Positions 1 through 11,288 of a stretch of 27,596 nucleotides of DNA are shown in pieces. Under the pieces are notes generated by a model. It was not told the DNA's origin. It did not search any database and worked only from the letters and a program-made list of their open reading frames with translations. The first letter of the stretch is position 1; each line of letters opens with the position of its first letter. A program made the translations under genes and the position numbers. Origin of the DNA: Ministeria vibrans ATCC 50519 (lineage: Eukaryota; Opisthokonta; Filasterea); assembly GCA_943704425.1 (NCBI GenBank), contig CALSCP010001080.1, forward strand, positions 11,253 to 38,848. The letters run 5' to 3'.

Positions 1-611
1 AAAAAAAAAGGCGAGCACGAAGCGTCACGGACAAAGGAGGGCGCCAATCGACGCCGGGTCGGGGCATCCGCGTGGGCGTGCCCCAGACACGACACTGCCG
101 TCCGCTGTTTTCATGCATACCAACGCACTTTCGAGCCGCTTTCATTTTTTTTTCTTTTTTTTTTCTTTTTTTTTTTTTTAAATCGCAACGGTTACAGAAA
201 ATGCTATATGGCATCTCAGTAGACGCGCGCCGTGCCGACAAGGGACGCATTCCATGTTGGAGGGGCAGGGATGGGGCGGGCAGCCGATGGCGCGGTGTGG
301 GTTGCCCAGACGAGTACACATTCGTGACGTTTCATCGAAAAAAAAACACAAAGGCAGGAGAGTGCGGGAGATCGCGTGCAAGAGGATGTATGTGTGCATC
401 GATGCGTGTAGCAAAGGCGAAGGGAGAGTTCTCACCATTCTGTTTTATGTGTCTGTGAAAAAAAGTGATTGCAAAAACTAAAAATCTCAAAAAAGTAGAA
501 ACTTGTGAGTATCAGAGTCGCAATAAAATATAAATAAGTCGCATATTGAAATTTCAAATGACAAAAATATTTGTGTAGCGCACGCAAAACAGTCTGTCAC
601 ACGAAGTCGTC
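1..611. other. Intergenic, upstream of TOM7
   Basis: No gene is supported here. The stretch opens with a run of A and carries a long T-rich tract near 146-179, then becomes AT-rich towards 480-600, as expected for a promoter or 5' leader of the TOM7 gene that starts at 612. The open frames on both strands are of low complexity and resemble no known family. The extreme left end could hold the end of a gene lying outside the window, but nothing shows it. Confidence 0.5.
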
Positions 612-1060
612 ATGGATGAGAGCACAAAGGGTTACCTGAAGTGGGCGGCGTCGTCGTTCAAAACCGTTTTTCACTATGGTTTTATTCCACTCATCATTGT
701 TCTCGGTACGCTGCGTCAACATGCACGCTGCACTTGCCCGTGCGCGTTCACTTTTGCACAATGCGCCAGCTGACTTTAAGGCGCCATTGCCTTGCGTTCT
801 CGCTGTCGCGTGCGAATCAAGCGTCTTGTGTCATTCTCGACGCCCATCCCTCCCGACCCCGCCTCTCTGCCGCTCGCTTGCACACGGCAGCGGGTGTATC
901 TTGCTTGTCCTTCACTGCCATATCCCCGAGAATGCACCGCTCCCGTCCTGTCTGGTCGTGAAACGCATCTTCGACTTACGCCTCTTCGTTTTTCCTCTCA
1001 GGCCTTCGTACCGGCAACCCTCGACCGAACCCCATCTCGATCATCCTCCCCATTACCTGA
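612..1060 (+). CDS. TOM7: TOM7, mitochondrial import receptor subunit
   Basis: Small tail-anchored subunit of the TOM complex in the mitochondrial outer membrane, where the family modulates assembly of the import pore. Two exons were joined by hand: 612-705 and 1002-1060, with a 296-bp GT-AG intron in phase 1. The product is 50 residues, the usual size for the family. The diagnostic core is in exon 1 (residues 22-32, HYGFIPLIIVLG, the conserved G-F-I-P-L of the membrane segment). Exon 2 continues with LRTGNPRPNPISIILP, matching the family tail of Gly/Arg followed by a proline-rich stretch and a short hydrophobic end. The N terminus is lysine-containing and amphipathic, as in other TOM7 proteins. 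The stop lies 117 bp from the stop of the convergent minus-strand gene. The gene is too short and too split to appear as a long open frame; the in-frame match across the splice makes the call strong. Confidence 0.9.
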
Positions 1061-1177
1061 TCTTGTCAACTGGCCTGTGTATACATAAAAACAATCTTTT
1101 TCTCTCTCTCTCTCTCTCTTTCGCACTTTATCATCACAGTTTGTGTGTATGTTTGTTACAAAATTTTATTGCAATTG

Positions 1178-1612
1178 TTACAGTCGCGTCAGTGGTACCA
1201 CGCGAATGGTGCGGGGCAAAGAGGAGTCCTCGAGAAGAGCGTTCACTTCGTCGGCATCATAGTCACGGTAGTTGCCCGCTCGATCGCATACGCGAATGCC
1301 ACGAACGCGCCACGCCGTAACACTCTGCATATCCCCTAGCTCAATCTAAGAAGAAGCTCAGCGTCGGCCACCCTCTCCCTTTGCCACCTCTCTCTTTCGT
1401 ATGTCTGTGAGATATACCTTCCATTCATATATATTGGGTGCGACCTTATCAAAGACGGGATCAAGATATGCGGTCAAGGACTGCTCCGGCAGTATATCCA
1501 CACTGCTCATGGTCAAGTACGTCGCACGTTCCCCCTATCAACGCAATGGTGAGAAAAAGTGACACACACACACACCACAAAGACACACACCACAAAGACA
1601 CACACCACAAAG

Positions 1613-1645
<33 letters not shown>

Positions 1646-3305
1646 CATACATACACACACACACATACACACACATACATACACACACACACATACACAC
1701 ACACACACATACACACAAAGTACAAACACTAAACAAAGTACACTTGGCACAATCAAGAAGAACACAAACATATAATATAGAGAGTTGTCTCTCTATCACC
1801 CCTCTCCCCTTACAAAGTCCTGCTGCAGCCCACTAAGATCGTCAACAATCTCAACAAGAAGTGTGAGAAGCGCACGGGAAGTGTACCCGTGGGAACGCGA
1901 CGGAGAGGCGTATGTCACGACACGACGGTCGGGAGGCAGCGCGAGGCGAAGCAGCTGAGGTGGCGCAATGTCAATACGCGAGCCAAGCACGTAAAGTTGC
2001 ACCATGTAACCAGAGGCGGAAAGGTCTGCGCCCTCAAAGACAACCTCCATGTCGTCCGCGTCGCGCACAAACACACTCACCACACGCCACTCGCCTGCCG
2101 GCAACCGGTCCCCGCTAAACTCCCACGTCACATCGTACATGCCATACACCCCATCGCCATCCACAAGGTGCTCCTCAGCAAACACAAACACACGCTCTTC
2201 CACTCCCCCCGGCCCTGCCAGCACAATCTGCGTCGGTACAAACCCCCGCCCTTCCTCCGCCCACTGCCCTCCTCCTCCTTCCCGACGCGCCACTGCCTCT
2301 CCCATCTCGTCCGCCATCCACCAATCCGGCTCGCTCGTGTCTCCCATCCCATACACGACGTCCTCTTCACGAATCACTCCGTGTCGGATAAACACTTCAA
2401 CTAAAATGGGAAATAAAGCAAACAACAACAAAAAAAAAATCAGGGTTACTATTGTGTTTTTGTGTGTGTAACGACAACATACACTGGAAATGAATAAAGG
2501 CAAGGCCAGTCGTGGGGTCGACAGTGGCGCTCGCAGGCACAATGGCGAACGATGCAAGATCCACGTCAACGCGCTCCTCGCCATAGTCCACCCGCTCAAA
2601 CTGCAGCACTGGATGCGCATGACGTGCATTGTGCAATTGCCGTGCGCGGTCTTCGTTGTTGTCCGGCACCGACCGTACAGACTGGCGCGGTCGTGGCCGT
2701 GTGCCCAATTCTGTCAGGTACTTGGCTAAGGCGTCGTGCCACTGCTCTGCCGTTGAGTCCTCAGTCGCTTCTTCCTCTCCTTCTGCACTCTCGCTCTCGT
2801 CAATGGTCGGTGTCGACCCACCACTTCCATCGCTATCTCCCTCACCGCCCGCGCTACTCCCGTCGCCCAACGACGATCCTTCGTCAAATTGCTCGACAGC
2901 CTCCTGTAACTCCCTCATCAGCTGCGTCGCAATCCTCGTCAACGTCTCTTCGTCAATGGGCAAGGCCGCTTCACCATCGCCGTCCCCGCCACCTCCTCCG
3001 CCACTGCCACTCGCATCCAGCTCCACATTGAGCGCGTTCTTCCACAGCGCATCCTCCAAGTCGTCGTCCGCTTCGTCCGCCGTGTCACCTCGCACTCGAA
3101 TAGCCTCCAAAACCTGCTCTTTCACGCGTTGCAACGCCTCCTTCGTCAACTCTCCTTCGCCATCCAGCATTGCCGCGTCCACCTCGACACGCAGCAGTGT
3201 CGGGGGTTCGTCGTCGTCGCCTTCGCCATGCCGCGCCGTCGCCTCATCCGACTCGCCACGACACAAAACAACAAGTGCCACCAACACCAACGCTGCCACA
3301 CGCAT
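1178..3305 (-). CDS. Secreted acidic protein with two beta-sandwich-like modules
   Basis: Four exons on the minus strand: 3305-2483, 2400-1814, 1534-1418 and 1324-1178, giving 557 residues. The first junction is phase 1, the other two phase 0. A clean signal peptide (residues 1-17, MRVAALVLVALVVLCRG) points to secretion or the ER lumen. Residues 18-220 are Asp/Glu/Gly/Ser-rich and probably disordered. Residues 248-405 and 415-540 look like two copies of an Ig-like beta-sandwich: each ends with W-R-V, a hydrophobic strand and an Asp-containing turn (WRVVSVFVRDADDMEVV at 379-395, WRVRGIRVCDRAGNYRDY at 514-531). The second contains VDDLSGLQ, a motif common in bacterial-type adhesive repeat domains. 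No enzyme motif is visible and no named family is assigned. The C-terminal exons rest on phase-compatible splicing and on the second module being completed, so exons 3-4 are less certain than 1-2. It shares a short divergent promoter with the PH/coiled-coil gene. Confidence 0.7.
1562..1714. repeat. (AC)n microsatellite in intron 2
   Basis: Imperfect CA repeat with interspersed CACAAAGACACA units and an ATATAT/ACAT patch. It lies wholly inside the second intron (1813-1535) of the secreted-protein gene. In the sense of that gene it reads as GT repeats. Exons on both sides remain in phase, so the tract is intronic and not coding. Confidence 0.9.
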
Positions 3306-3452
3306 GGCCCAGACTACTGTAGCTCAAAATAAAATAGAACTCTAAGTGACTGAACACTCTTGACTCAATGACTCTTAGTCTCTCAAAATCCCCACTTAGT
3401 TTGTTAAATTAGCTCGTCACTATTCCTTTCATTCGTTGATCTTTCTGATACC
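3306..3452. promoter_or_regulatory. 147-bp divergent promoter
   Basis: Everything between the start codons of the secreted-protein gene (minus) and the PH/coiled-coil gene (plus), so both promoters must overlap here unless they extend into the coding exons. It contains TGACTCA at 3361-3367, the AP-1/Gcn4 type of bZIP site, followed directly by TGACTCT at 3369-3375, and further GACT/AGTC words around them. A pyrimidine-rich stretch precedes the plus-strand start. No convincing TATA box was seen. Binding is inferred from the motif only. Confidence 0.5.
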
Positions 3453-6400
3453 ATGGCACACCGCCCTGCGGGATCGTCAAGCGTTGCGGGAGCTGCTGGA
3501 CTTGGCATGTCGTCGACCTTTGGCTCGTGCTCCATCTGCTCCGGCTGGCTCACCAAACAAGGCGGCCAACGCAAAACCTGGAAGCGCCGCTGGTTCGTGC
3601 TCAGCGGCGAGCTGCTGAGCTACTACAAGGTAGGTCGTTTGCGGTGTCTTGCCATCGCCCCTGCATCCCTCCCTGCCCCCTTCGCGTTTGATTGTGGAGG
3701 GAAGGAAAACACGCGACGTCTTCCGAACCACACGAAAATCTCTTTTGCCCACAGGATAGCAACGGAGGCACGCCTCTGGGAGCCATCGACATGACCATGT
3801 GCAGTGGCTGGGGCGACACCAAGGTGCCGGACAAGCCGAACGCCCTCGAAATCCGCCTGACCAAGCGCACGTACATTGTGTACTCGGAGACCAAGAGCGA
3901 AATCGACGCGTGGAAGAGTGCCCTCGAGCAGGTGGTCGACCGCGACGGCCGTGTCATCAACCCTCCTGATGGTGCTCGTCGCGGCACATTTGCAGCGGCC
4001 GCCGCAGCCGCTGCGGCCGCTGCGGCCGCCGCCTCGTCCGCCAATGTGTTTGCCCATGACACCGGCGAAACGGAAAAGGTCCAGGATCGTCTGGACGCGG
4101 CGCTCGAGCGCATCCAAGAGCTCGAGGCGGACTTGGACGAAAAGTCGGCAAGCCTCAAGGGTGTCGGGGCCGAACTGGCACAGGCGCAGGAGCACGCAGC
4201 CGCCGACACGGAGGCACTTTGCAGACTGCGCGAGGCACTCGAGGAAGCGCAGCGTCGCAAGACCGACGAAATGCAACAGCTCAACGTCGAACTGGCCAAT
4301 GCCAAGACACACATTGACGAACTCGATGCGTCGCTGTCGCAAGCCATGGCGGAGTCGGCCGCCAAGGTCGCCGCAAGCGAACTCGAAGCACGCGACCATG
4401 AAATCGCCACGCTCGTCAAGCAAGTCGCCGAAATGGAGCAGATGCAGGAGGAGGCGGAGAGCGAGCATGCGGCTCAGATCGACCGCCTCACCGAGCGTGT
4501 CACCAAACTACAAGGCGTGGAGCAGCAGCTCGTCGAGCAGCATGCTGCGTCGCTTGCTGCCGAGAACCGCCTCAATGAAATGCAGGAGCGCGCTTTTGCC
4601 GCCGAGCGCAACAGCACAGTGCAACGCAACGAGTTTGAGCAGGCACTGCGCGACCTCAAGTCCAAGCGCCAGCAAGACCAGGCGGAGTTTGAGACGGTTC
4701 TTGTGGCGGCTACGGCCGCCTCAACGGGCCTCACGGATTCCGCTGAGAAACTCGCCGTCGCCGAAGCACAACTACTGGCGGCGCAAGAGGAGCTTGAGAA
4801 CTCGCGACAGGCGTGTGCCGCTGCCGAGGCTCGTGCAGCACAACTCGAAGCGGACGCTGCAGCATCACACGAGTCGTTCAATGCCCAGTTGGCCACGGCC
4901 GTTACCACGGCGGCCGAACACGATACGCGGCTCAGGGAATCCCAGCAGTCGCTGGACGAAAAGGACTCGCTCGTGGCAGAGCTGCGCGAACAACTTGAAG
5001 CGAGCGAAAACAAGACCGTCGAGGCCGAGCGCGATGCTATTGCTGCAAGCGAACGTGCCGCGGCTCTGACCACGAGCATGGAACAGAGCCAGGTGCAACA
5101 TGCAGAGGAGCTCGCGCAACGCGACACAGCCGCTCGCGACCTCGAGCAGAAAGTAGAAGACCTCGAACGTTCGCTTGCCGACACGAGTGGCTCTCACGAC
5201 CAGCAGGTCCTTGCCCTCACCGAACGTGTTGCCGAACTCACACGAGAGCGCGACGAACGCCAGCAGGAAGTGGACGCCGAGAAGGCGCGTGTGTCAGAGG
5301 CGCACGGGCAGCTCGCAGCAGCGCAGAGCGAGCACGAGACGACTGTGTCGTCGCTCAAGGAACAGCTCGAGGCGCAGCTGGCCGCGCTGACGGAAGCAAA
5401 GGCACAGTCGGACGAGGCGGGTGCCGTCGCATCAGCACGCATCGTTGAAATTGAAGCGAAACTAGCACAAGCAGAGGCGCAGGTGAGCGAGACGGCCGCT
5501 CACTCGAGTGAGGCGAGTGCGGCCGCTTCGGCGCGCATTGCTGAAGTCGAGGAGAAGCTTGCTCATGCAGAATCACAGCTTGCGGAGACCAACGCGCAGT
5601 CGAGCGAGTCGAGCGTCGCTGCTGCAGCGCGCCTTGTTGAACTCGAAGAGAATTTGGCGCAGACCGAGGCACAGCTGACCAGTGTGCAGTCGGAGTCTGA
5701 TGCTTTGTCGGCGCGTGCGACTCAACTCGAGGAGCAGCTCAAGAGTGCAGCGAGCGAGCACGAGGACACGGTGGCACAGCTGAAGACGCAGGCGAGCGAT
5801 GCTGAAGCGGAACACACGCGTGCGCTGCAGGTGTTGCACGACGAGAAAGACCGCCTCTCGGCCGAACACGAGTCGGCGGCGGACGAGCTGCAGACGCAAC
5901 TGGCAACGATCCAAGGCGAACTCGAAGAGCTTCGTGGGCGGATCAGCGTTGCTGCCGAGGCTGCACAGGCGGCAGACGAACACGCTGCCGTGCTGTCCTC
6001 TCAGCTCCAAGAGAAGACGGCCGAGTGTGCGCGTCTAACGGCGAAGCTCGACGATGCCACGCGTGTCATTGATCAGCATGTCGTCGAGGCGGAAAGTACA
6101 CGTGCACAACTTGCCGAGGCCGTGGGCTCGCAGCAGAGCCAGGTCGCCCTTCTGTCGGAGACCCTCGCCGAAAAATCAGCGCAACTGACGACTCTGGACG
6201 AACAACTTGCGGCGGCGAACGAGTCGCTGGCGCAGGCACAGCAGCAGATGACGCTGCAGCAGGAGGAAGCGACACAGTCGGTCGAGAAGGTGGTGCACCT
6301 TGAGGCGCAGCTGAGCGAGTCAACGGCGCGTGTGGACTCACTGAACACAGAGTGCGAAGAGGAGCGTGCCCGAGTGGCCAGCCTGCAGGTGGCAGCCGAG

Positions 6401-8095
6401 CAGGCGACGCGCGATCACGAGCAGAAGGTGGAGGACTTGGAGAAGTCACTGGCAGCGACCAGCGGCACGCACGACGAGCAGTTGACACTGTTGACTGAGC
6501 GTGTCGCCGATGTGGAGCGCCAGCGAGACGAGCGACAGCAGCAGCTGGACGACGAGCAACGAAGCGTGAGCGAACTTACGACTAGCCTCGAGAGCACTCG
6601 CGCCGACCTCGCACAGACACAACAATCGCTTACAAGTGTCCAGACTCAACTCGACGAGAAGGTCATGGAGCTGCAGTATGCGGTGCGTGCTCACGAGGAG
6701 TCACGTTTAGCCATTGAGGCGAGTCTTGCAACGGCCGTTGCAGCTCACGAGGCGCGTGAAAGCGCCCTCACCGACGCTACCAAGACACAGACAGACCGCA
6801 TTGTGCAACTCGAAGCTAGCCTTTCAGCGGCTGAGTCAACGCGCGACACGCACGCACAGTCTATTGCGTCGCTCGAGCGCGAAGCCCTTCGTCTTAACGA
6901 ACAGCTTGCCGCCGCAGGTGAGGCCGCTACAGCCGCTGCTGCGGCTCACACGCTCGCTGTTGCAGAGGGCGCCGCCGAACGCACTCGTCTGCAGACCAAC
7001 GTTGAGCGTCTTGAAGGTGAACTGGCGACGGCCCAGGCAAAGCTGGAGTCCACGTGCGCTGATGCGGAGAGCGCCATGGAGACGCGCACACATGAATATG
7101 AGGACAAGGTGCGACAACTTGAGGAGACCATTGAACAGGGAAAGACGGCATTGGCTGCGTCGGTTGCGCGGCTCGAGAGTGAACATGGTGCGTCGCTCGC
7201 CGGAGTGCGTGGCTCGCTCGAGACTGAGCGCGATCAGCTGCAGGCGCGTGTCGTTGAACTTGAGCCTCTTGTGGAGCGCTTGGCCGCGTCGGAGGCGTCT
7301 CTGTCGAGCGAGCAAGCGGCGCTTGACGAGACACGCAGCGAACTTGAGCACACGCAGACGGAGGCAACAAGCCTCGCGGAGCGTCTTGCGGACGTCGAGA
7401 AGACTATGACGGAGACAAGCGATGCGCTTGTTGCGGAGAAGGCGGCTCACACCGTCGCCGAAGAACGTGCGACCGAGTTGAACACGCGTGTGGAGACGCT
7501 CACGGCCGAGCTGGCGACTGCGACGGAAACGATGGAGCGCGTGAAGCGCGAGACGGACGAGCGCCTTGCCGAGATGGAGAAGGAAGTGGAGACGCACAAG
7601 AGCGAGCGGGTGCGTGTCGAAGAGGACTGTCGTGCACGCATGTCCGACATGGAGGTGCAGTTGTCGGCGGCCATGGCGTGTGTGGATGCGAGCAAGTCGT
7701 CGGCAGAGGGGGCCAACGAGAAGAATGCAGCGCGTGCCGAGGCGCTTACGCAACAGCTCGCGGCGGCACAGTTGAAGGCAGAGGAGACGCGCCGTAAGAC
7801 TGCCCAGCGTGTTGACGAGCTCACAGGTCAACTGACCGAGGCGGCCGCTGCAGCGTCTGCTGCGGCGACCATTGCCAGCGAACAGCGTGCGCGCGCCGAG
7901 GCCAGCGAACTCGAGTGTCTCTCCAAGGCAAACGTCATTGCGAAGCTCCGCTCTGACATTGCTGCGCTGGGTGGGTCGACTGACGCTGAGGTGCAGCAGG
8001 AGTCATCGGAGGGTGCCGCTCTGGCGGAGGAGGCAACGGACAAGAGCGAGGCGGAGGCGACAGCAGCTGAGGACGATGACGATGAGTCAGACTCG

Positions 8096-8127
<32 letters not shown>

Positions 8128-8981
8128 TGACGACGACGAGGACGACGAAGCCCCTGCTGGTGGTGCAACACAGAGTTTAGCGGAGAAGGAAGCGATGATT
8201 GTGCAGCTTCGCAATGCATACTCGTCGGCACTCGAGAGTCAGTTTCAGCAGACCGCTGCGTTGACGGCCGAGAAGGAACGTGCCGATGCGCTGGAGAGTG
8301 AACTGAATGCGCTCAAGAAGGAGATGGAAGAAAAGCAGGCGGAGTGGAAGTTGCAAAAGACGGACGATGGTGACGACAAGAATGACGGCGAGGACGACGA
8401 CAATGAGGGGGCGAACACACAAATGCAGGAGATGCTGGCGGCGATGGAGACATCGACGGCTGAGCGCGAGCGGCTCATGAACGAACTGAGCGCGTCTGCC
8501 GAGCAAGTGCGCAGTCTGCAGACACAACTGGAGCGCGCCAAGATGCAGTTGGCGGAAGGCTCGACGGACGCGGCCAAGGACAAGCGCATTGCCGAGTTGG
8601 AGGAGCAGTTGGTACACGTGATCGTATCGTATTAATGTTAAGCACTATTGTATTAACAATGATTATTGTTTGTAGCGTGAGTCCAAGGCAAATGTTCCAA
8701 AGGAGTCTGTCCCGCCGACTTCTAGTGTTCCCGTCCCTGCGACCGCCGAAGCCAAGTATGACAGAAAGTGTGTAGTAGTCGAATAGTGGTCTTTCTCGTT
8801 CTCTTTTGCGTTGCTGACTCGCTCCCCTCCATCTTCATGTTACTTGTGCTGTAGGAATGCGGAGAGCAGCGGTAGCAGCAGTAGCAGTGGCACATCCGCA
8901 GAGCTGACGGCCGAGGAAAAGAAGGCGGCCGCGTTTCGGAAAATGCAGCAGCTCAAGGCCAAGAAGAAGGGAAAGAAGTGA
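3453..8981 (+). CDS. PH-domain long coiled-coil protein
   Basis: Four exons: 3453-3629, 3755-8611, 8676-8767 and 8855-8981, giving 1750 residues. A pleckstrin homology domain spans about residues 29-145: it opens with SGWLTKQGG, continues with KTWKRRWFVLSG and ends in the usual helix with the conserved Trp (EIDAWKSALEQV). The first intron cuts the domain at residue 59. After a poly-Ala linker, residues about 190-1690 are almost unbroken heptad coiled coil rich in Ala, Glu and Gln, interrupted near residues 1500-1525 by a run of about 20 Asp encoded by GAY codons (about 8076-8148). The tail is Lys-rich (KAKKKGKK at the end). PH domains usually bind phosphoinositides or protein partners, so a membrane-tethered rod, golgin- or endosome-tether-like, is plausible but inferred. 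The coil contains a 32-residue tandem repeat and a second duplication of about 70 residues (near 517 and 942). The long antisense frames here are by-products of coiled-coil codon bias. An AATAAA lies at 9079-9084. Confidence 0.85.
5432..5719 (+). repeat. Three tandem 96-bp coding repeats
   Basis: Three consecutive 32-residue units in the coiled coil, starting at 5432, 5528 and 5624. Each reads (S/A)AR(I/L)xE(I/V/L)E, then LA(Q/H)xE(A/S)Q and a Ser/Glu-rich end. The third unit diverges in its second half. The period of 96 bp shows internal gene duplication; the coil register is kept within each unit. Confidence 0.8.
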
Positions 8982-9114
8982 GTTTTATTGATACACTTTC
9001 TTTTTTTTTACATACATTATTCATTCAAACGTATACCTTCTTATTCTTCTCTCTTTTCCATAATAAGAATAAAAATACAATAAAATTATTATTCTTATTA
9101 TTACACGCAGCGAA

Positions 9115-10828
9115 TCACTCGATGATCATGCACTCGGAGTCAGACACGTCCGACTCGTCGTTGCCGTCCTCTCCGTCACCCTCGCCATCGCATTCATCCC
9201 TCGCCGTCTCTTTACACCACGTCTGCACCACTAATTCCGTCATATTGCGTCGCTTGTCGGCAATGTCGCGAGGGGTGAACCACTGATGCACGTCAATTTT
9301 TCGACGCGACAGGTCCATTTTGGCGCGGACGCTGCGCTGCAGAAACTTCTCCATATTGGACAATACAAACACACCGCAATCGGAGTAGTTATCTTGCGTT
9401 GGACACTACACACACATATATATAATATAATTAAGTGAGATACAAACATATTTGCCGAGTGGGCGATAGTTGTTGTTGCGTCACCTTGACGACTCGTCCG
9501 GGAAATACGGAACTGCTGAAGACAATCTCGGGTCCGTCGGGGTAGCGCGCCTTCCACTCCGAAGTGAGATAACTGCAACACGAATGAGACGCAATCAATC
9601 CACGTATGCACGGGGTCAAATGTCGTACTTGAGAATGTTTTGGCCGGTAGAGAGTTTCCAGTTGGAAGTCTGCAGTGAGTCAAAGAGAAGAAGCGACGGC
9701 ACTTCTCTGTCCAACTCCACCTCCATAATTTCGTCATCGGGAGAAAGCTCAGAGCTCGCCTCAGTTGGACTGGTCGTGGTGGCGGCAGCGGTGACGAAGG
9801 CAGGCCGTTTGTTGAGTGGTTCATCCCCCTCTTTATCGTCGTCGTCACTTTCCTCCTCGACGATTCCCTCGTCCCGCTCCTTCCTCTTCCTCTTTCGCTC
9901 CTTCTTCACATTTTGTTCACTATGAGGCACTGCAACGCACTACACACGAAAAAAATAATTAGCGAAATAGCAATAACAACATACAACAAACTTACGTTGA
10001 AGGAAAACAAATTCAACGTTTTGGGCTCACACGAGTCTTGTGAGTCATCGCCCTCCTGCACTGTTTGCGTTCCATGCAACTCAGGCGACGACTCACCTCC
10101 ATCGCCATCACTGTCGTCCTCCTCGTCACTCAACTGCTCTTCAACTGTTCCCCTCGCAGCTACACTCTCCACATCCTCCATGGCACTCGATTCAAAAGAC
10201 ATCTGCGAGTCAGATTCGTCGCCTCCTTCCCCCTCCCCGTCCCCCTCCTCTTTCTCTTCTTCTTCCTCACACCGCGGTTGATCCTCCTCCATCGCAGCGG
10301 ACGCAGCTGCTTCCGCTGTCTCTTCCCCTTCCTCCCCTCTCACCTCACTGTTTGGCGGGCCCTTCAGCAGCGGATGCTACAAACACATACACACACACCA
10401 AGTCAGTCAGGAAACAGTGCAGACACGCACATATGCATACACACAACAATTATCTCTGCGTACGTCAGTTGCGCCCTTTTCCCTCAGTTTCTTGCGGACA
10501 AATTTGTTCAGGTGGCTCACCACCATTACATACCAGTGCTGTCTGCAGAGGAAATAAGAACAGTCAAGGAATATTAAACAGTCAAAATAAAAATAACAAT
10601 AACAACAATAAAAAATAATAATAATAATGATAATAATTAATGACACTGACTGTTCGTTGATGGGAATGACGACAAAATCCTTTGTGAAGATATTGAAACG
10701 AGATGTCCACCGCCGCACATTCTCATGCTGTTCAGCAATCTTCTGAGCCTTGGAAAGACCCCTGAAAAAAAAATCAAAAATACGGAGAGAGAAACAAAAT
10801 ATGAGTGATAAACAGAGAAGAAAAAAAA

Positions 10829-10908
<80 letters not shown>

Positions 10909-11039
10909 GAACGAGAAACAAATATAATGTTTGGATGTACGATGATGATGGGCGAGTGATGAGTCGTGTGTAAAAGTAAGTGCTGAAAATGTGCGTTTTG
11001 GGTTTGTCGTCGTCGTCGATGAACTTCTGGAAGATGTAC
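9115..11039 (-). CDS. Ulp2/SENP6-7-type SUMO protease, 5' end missing
   Basis: C48 cysteine protease that removes SUMO or trims SUMO chains, normally nuclear. Seven exons are visible: 11039-10941, 10761-10651, 10542-10464, 10376-9996, 9939-9629, 9572-9485 and 9405-9115, all joining in phase, 452 residues. Counting from the first full codon, the domain starts at YIFQKF, then HIFSTYFYTRL, FTKDFVVIPINEQQHWYVMV (catalytic His72), LLLFDSL (Asp310) and QDNYSDCGVFVL (Gln360, Cys366), so the full catalytic set is present. Between His and Asp lie two inserts: a very acidic one (exon at 10376-9996) and a Lys/Arg-rich plus acidic one, like the loop insertions typical of SENP6/7 and Ulp2. The C-terminal tail is acidic. 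What is missing is the N-terminal part of the fold, with the family's Leu-Asn-Asp segment and everything before it: the first visible exon starts in phase 2 next to a microsatellite. The stop converges on the PH/coiled-coil gene, 133 bp away. Confidence 0.85.
10831..10906. repeat. (GT)n microsatellite, about 38 units
   Basis: Nearly perfect GT repeat inside the first visible intron of the SUMO protease gene (10940-10762). The exons on either side join in phase (TC plus G gives Ser), so this tract does not interrupt the coding sequence. Confidence 0.95.
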
Positions 11040-11088
11040 CTACAAGAACACAATAGGAACACAGACAAAGTATGTATGTATGTGTTAA

Positions 11089-11090
<2 letters not shown>

Positions 11091-11183
<93 letters not shown>

Positions 11184-11230
11184 TGTGTGTGCGTGTGTGT
11201 GTGTGTGTGTGATAGAGAGTGAGAGAGAGC
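11091..11230. repeat. Compound (GT)n(GA)n(GT)n tract at a gene junction
   Basis: A short GT run, about 39 perfect GA units (to about 11181), then a second GT run and a degenerate GA tail. It lies between the last recognisable BLTP3 exon (ending 11289) and the first recognisable SUMO-protease exon (starting 11039), with no coding sequence between them. Because both genes are incomplete on the sides facing it, this is the likely place of an assembly collapse or a real deletion. Confidence 0.9.
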
Positions 11231-11288
11231 AAAGCAAAAACGAACAAAAAAAGAAACACCTTGCAGTACACAGTGCGTAGCGTCGTAC

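Noticed and set aside
1461-1836. Open frames made of Thr-His or Cys-Val repeats
   Set aside because: Translations of a CA microsatellite in an intron; the same applies to the frames at 10637-11480, 20926-21377 and 25674-25859.
2128-2370. Alternative minus-strand frames within the secreted-protein exon 2
   Set aside because: Out of frame with the signal-peptide exon; the chosen frame joins in phase and completes a repeated module.
3601-8617. Long minus-strand open frames opposite the PH/coiled-coil gene, up to 331 codons
   Set aside because: They are Ser/Ala/Arg/Leu-rich mirror images of GAG/GCN/CAG codons in a coiled coil, show no domain, and the plus strand has a strong gene.
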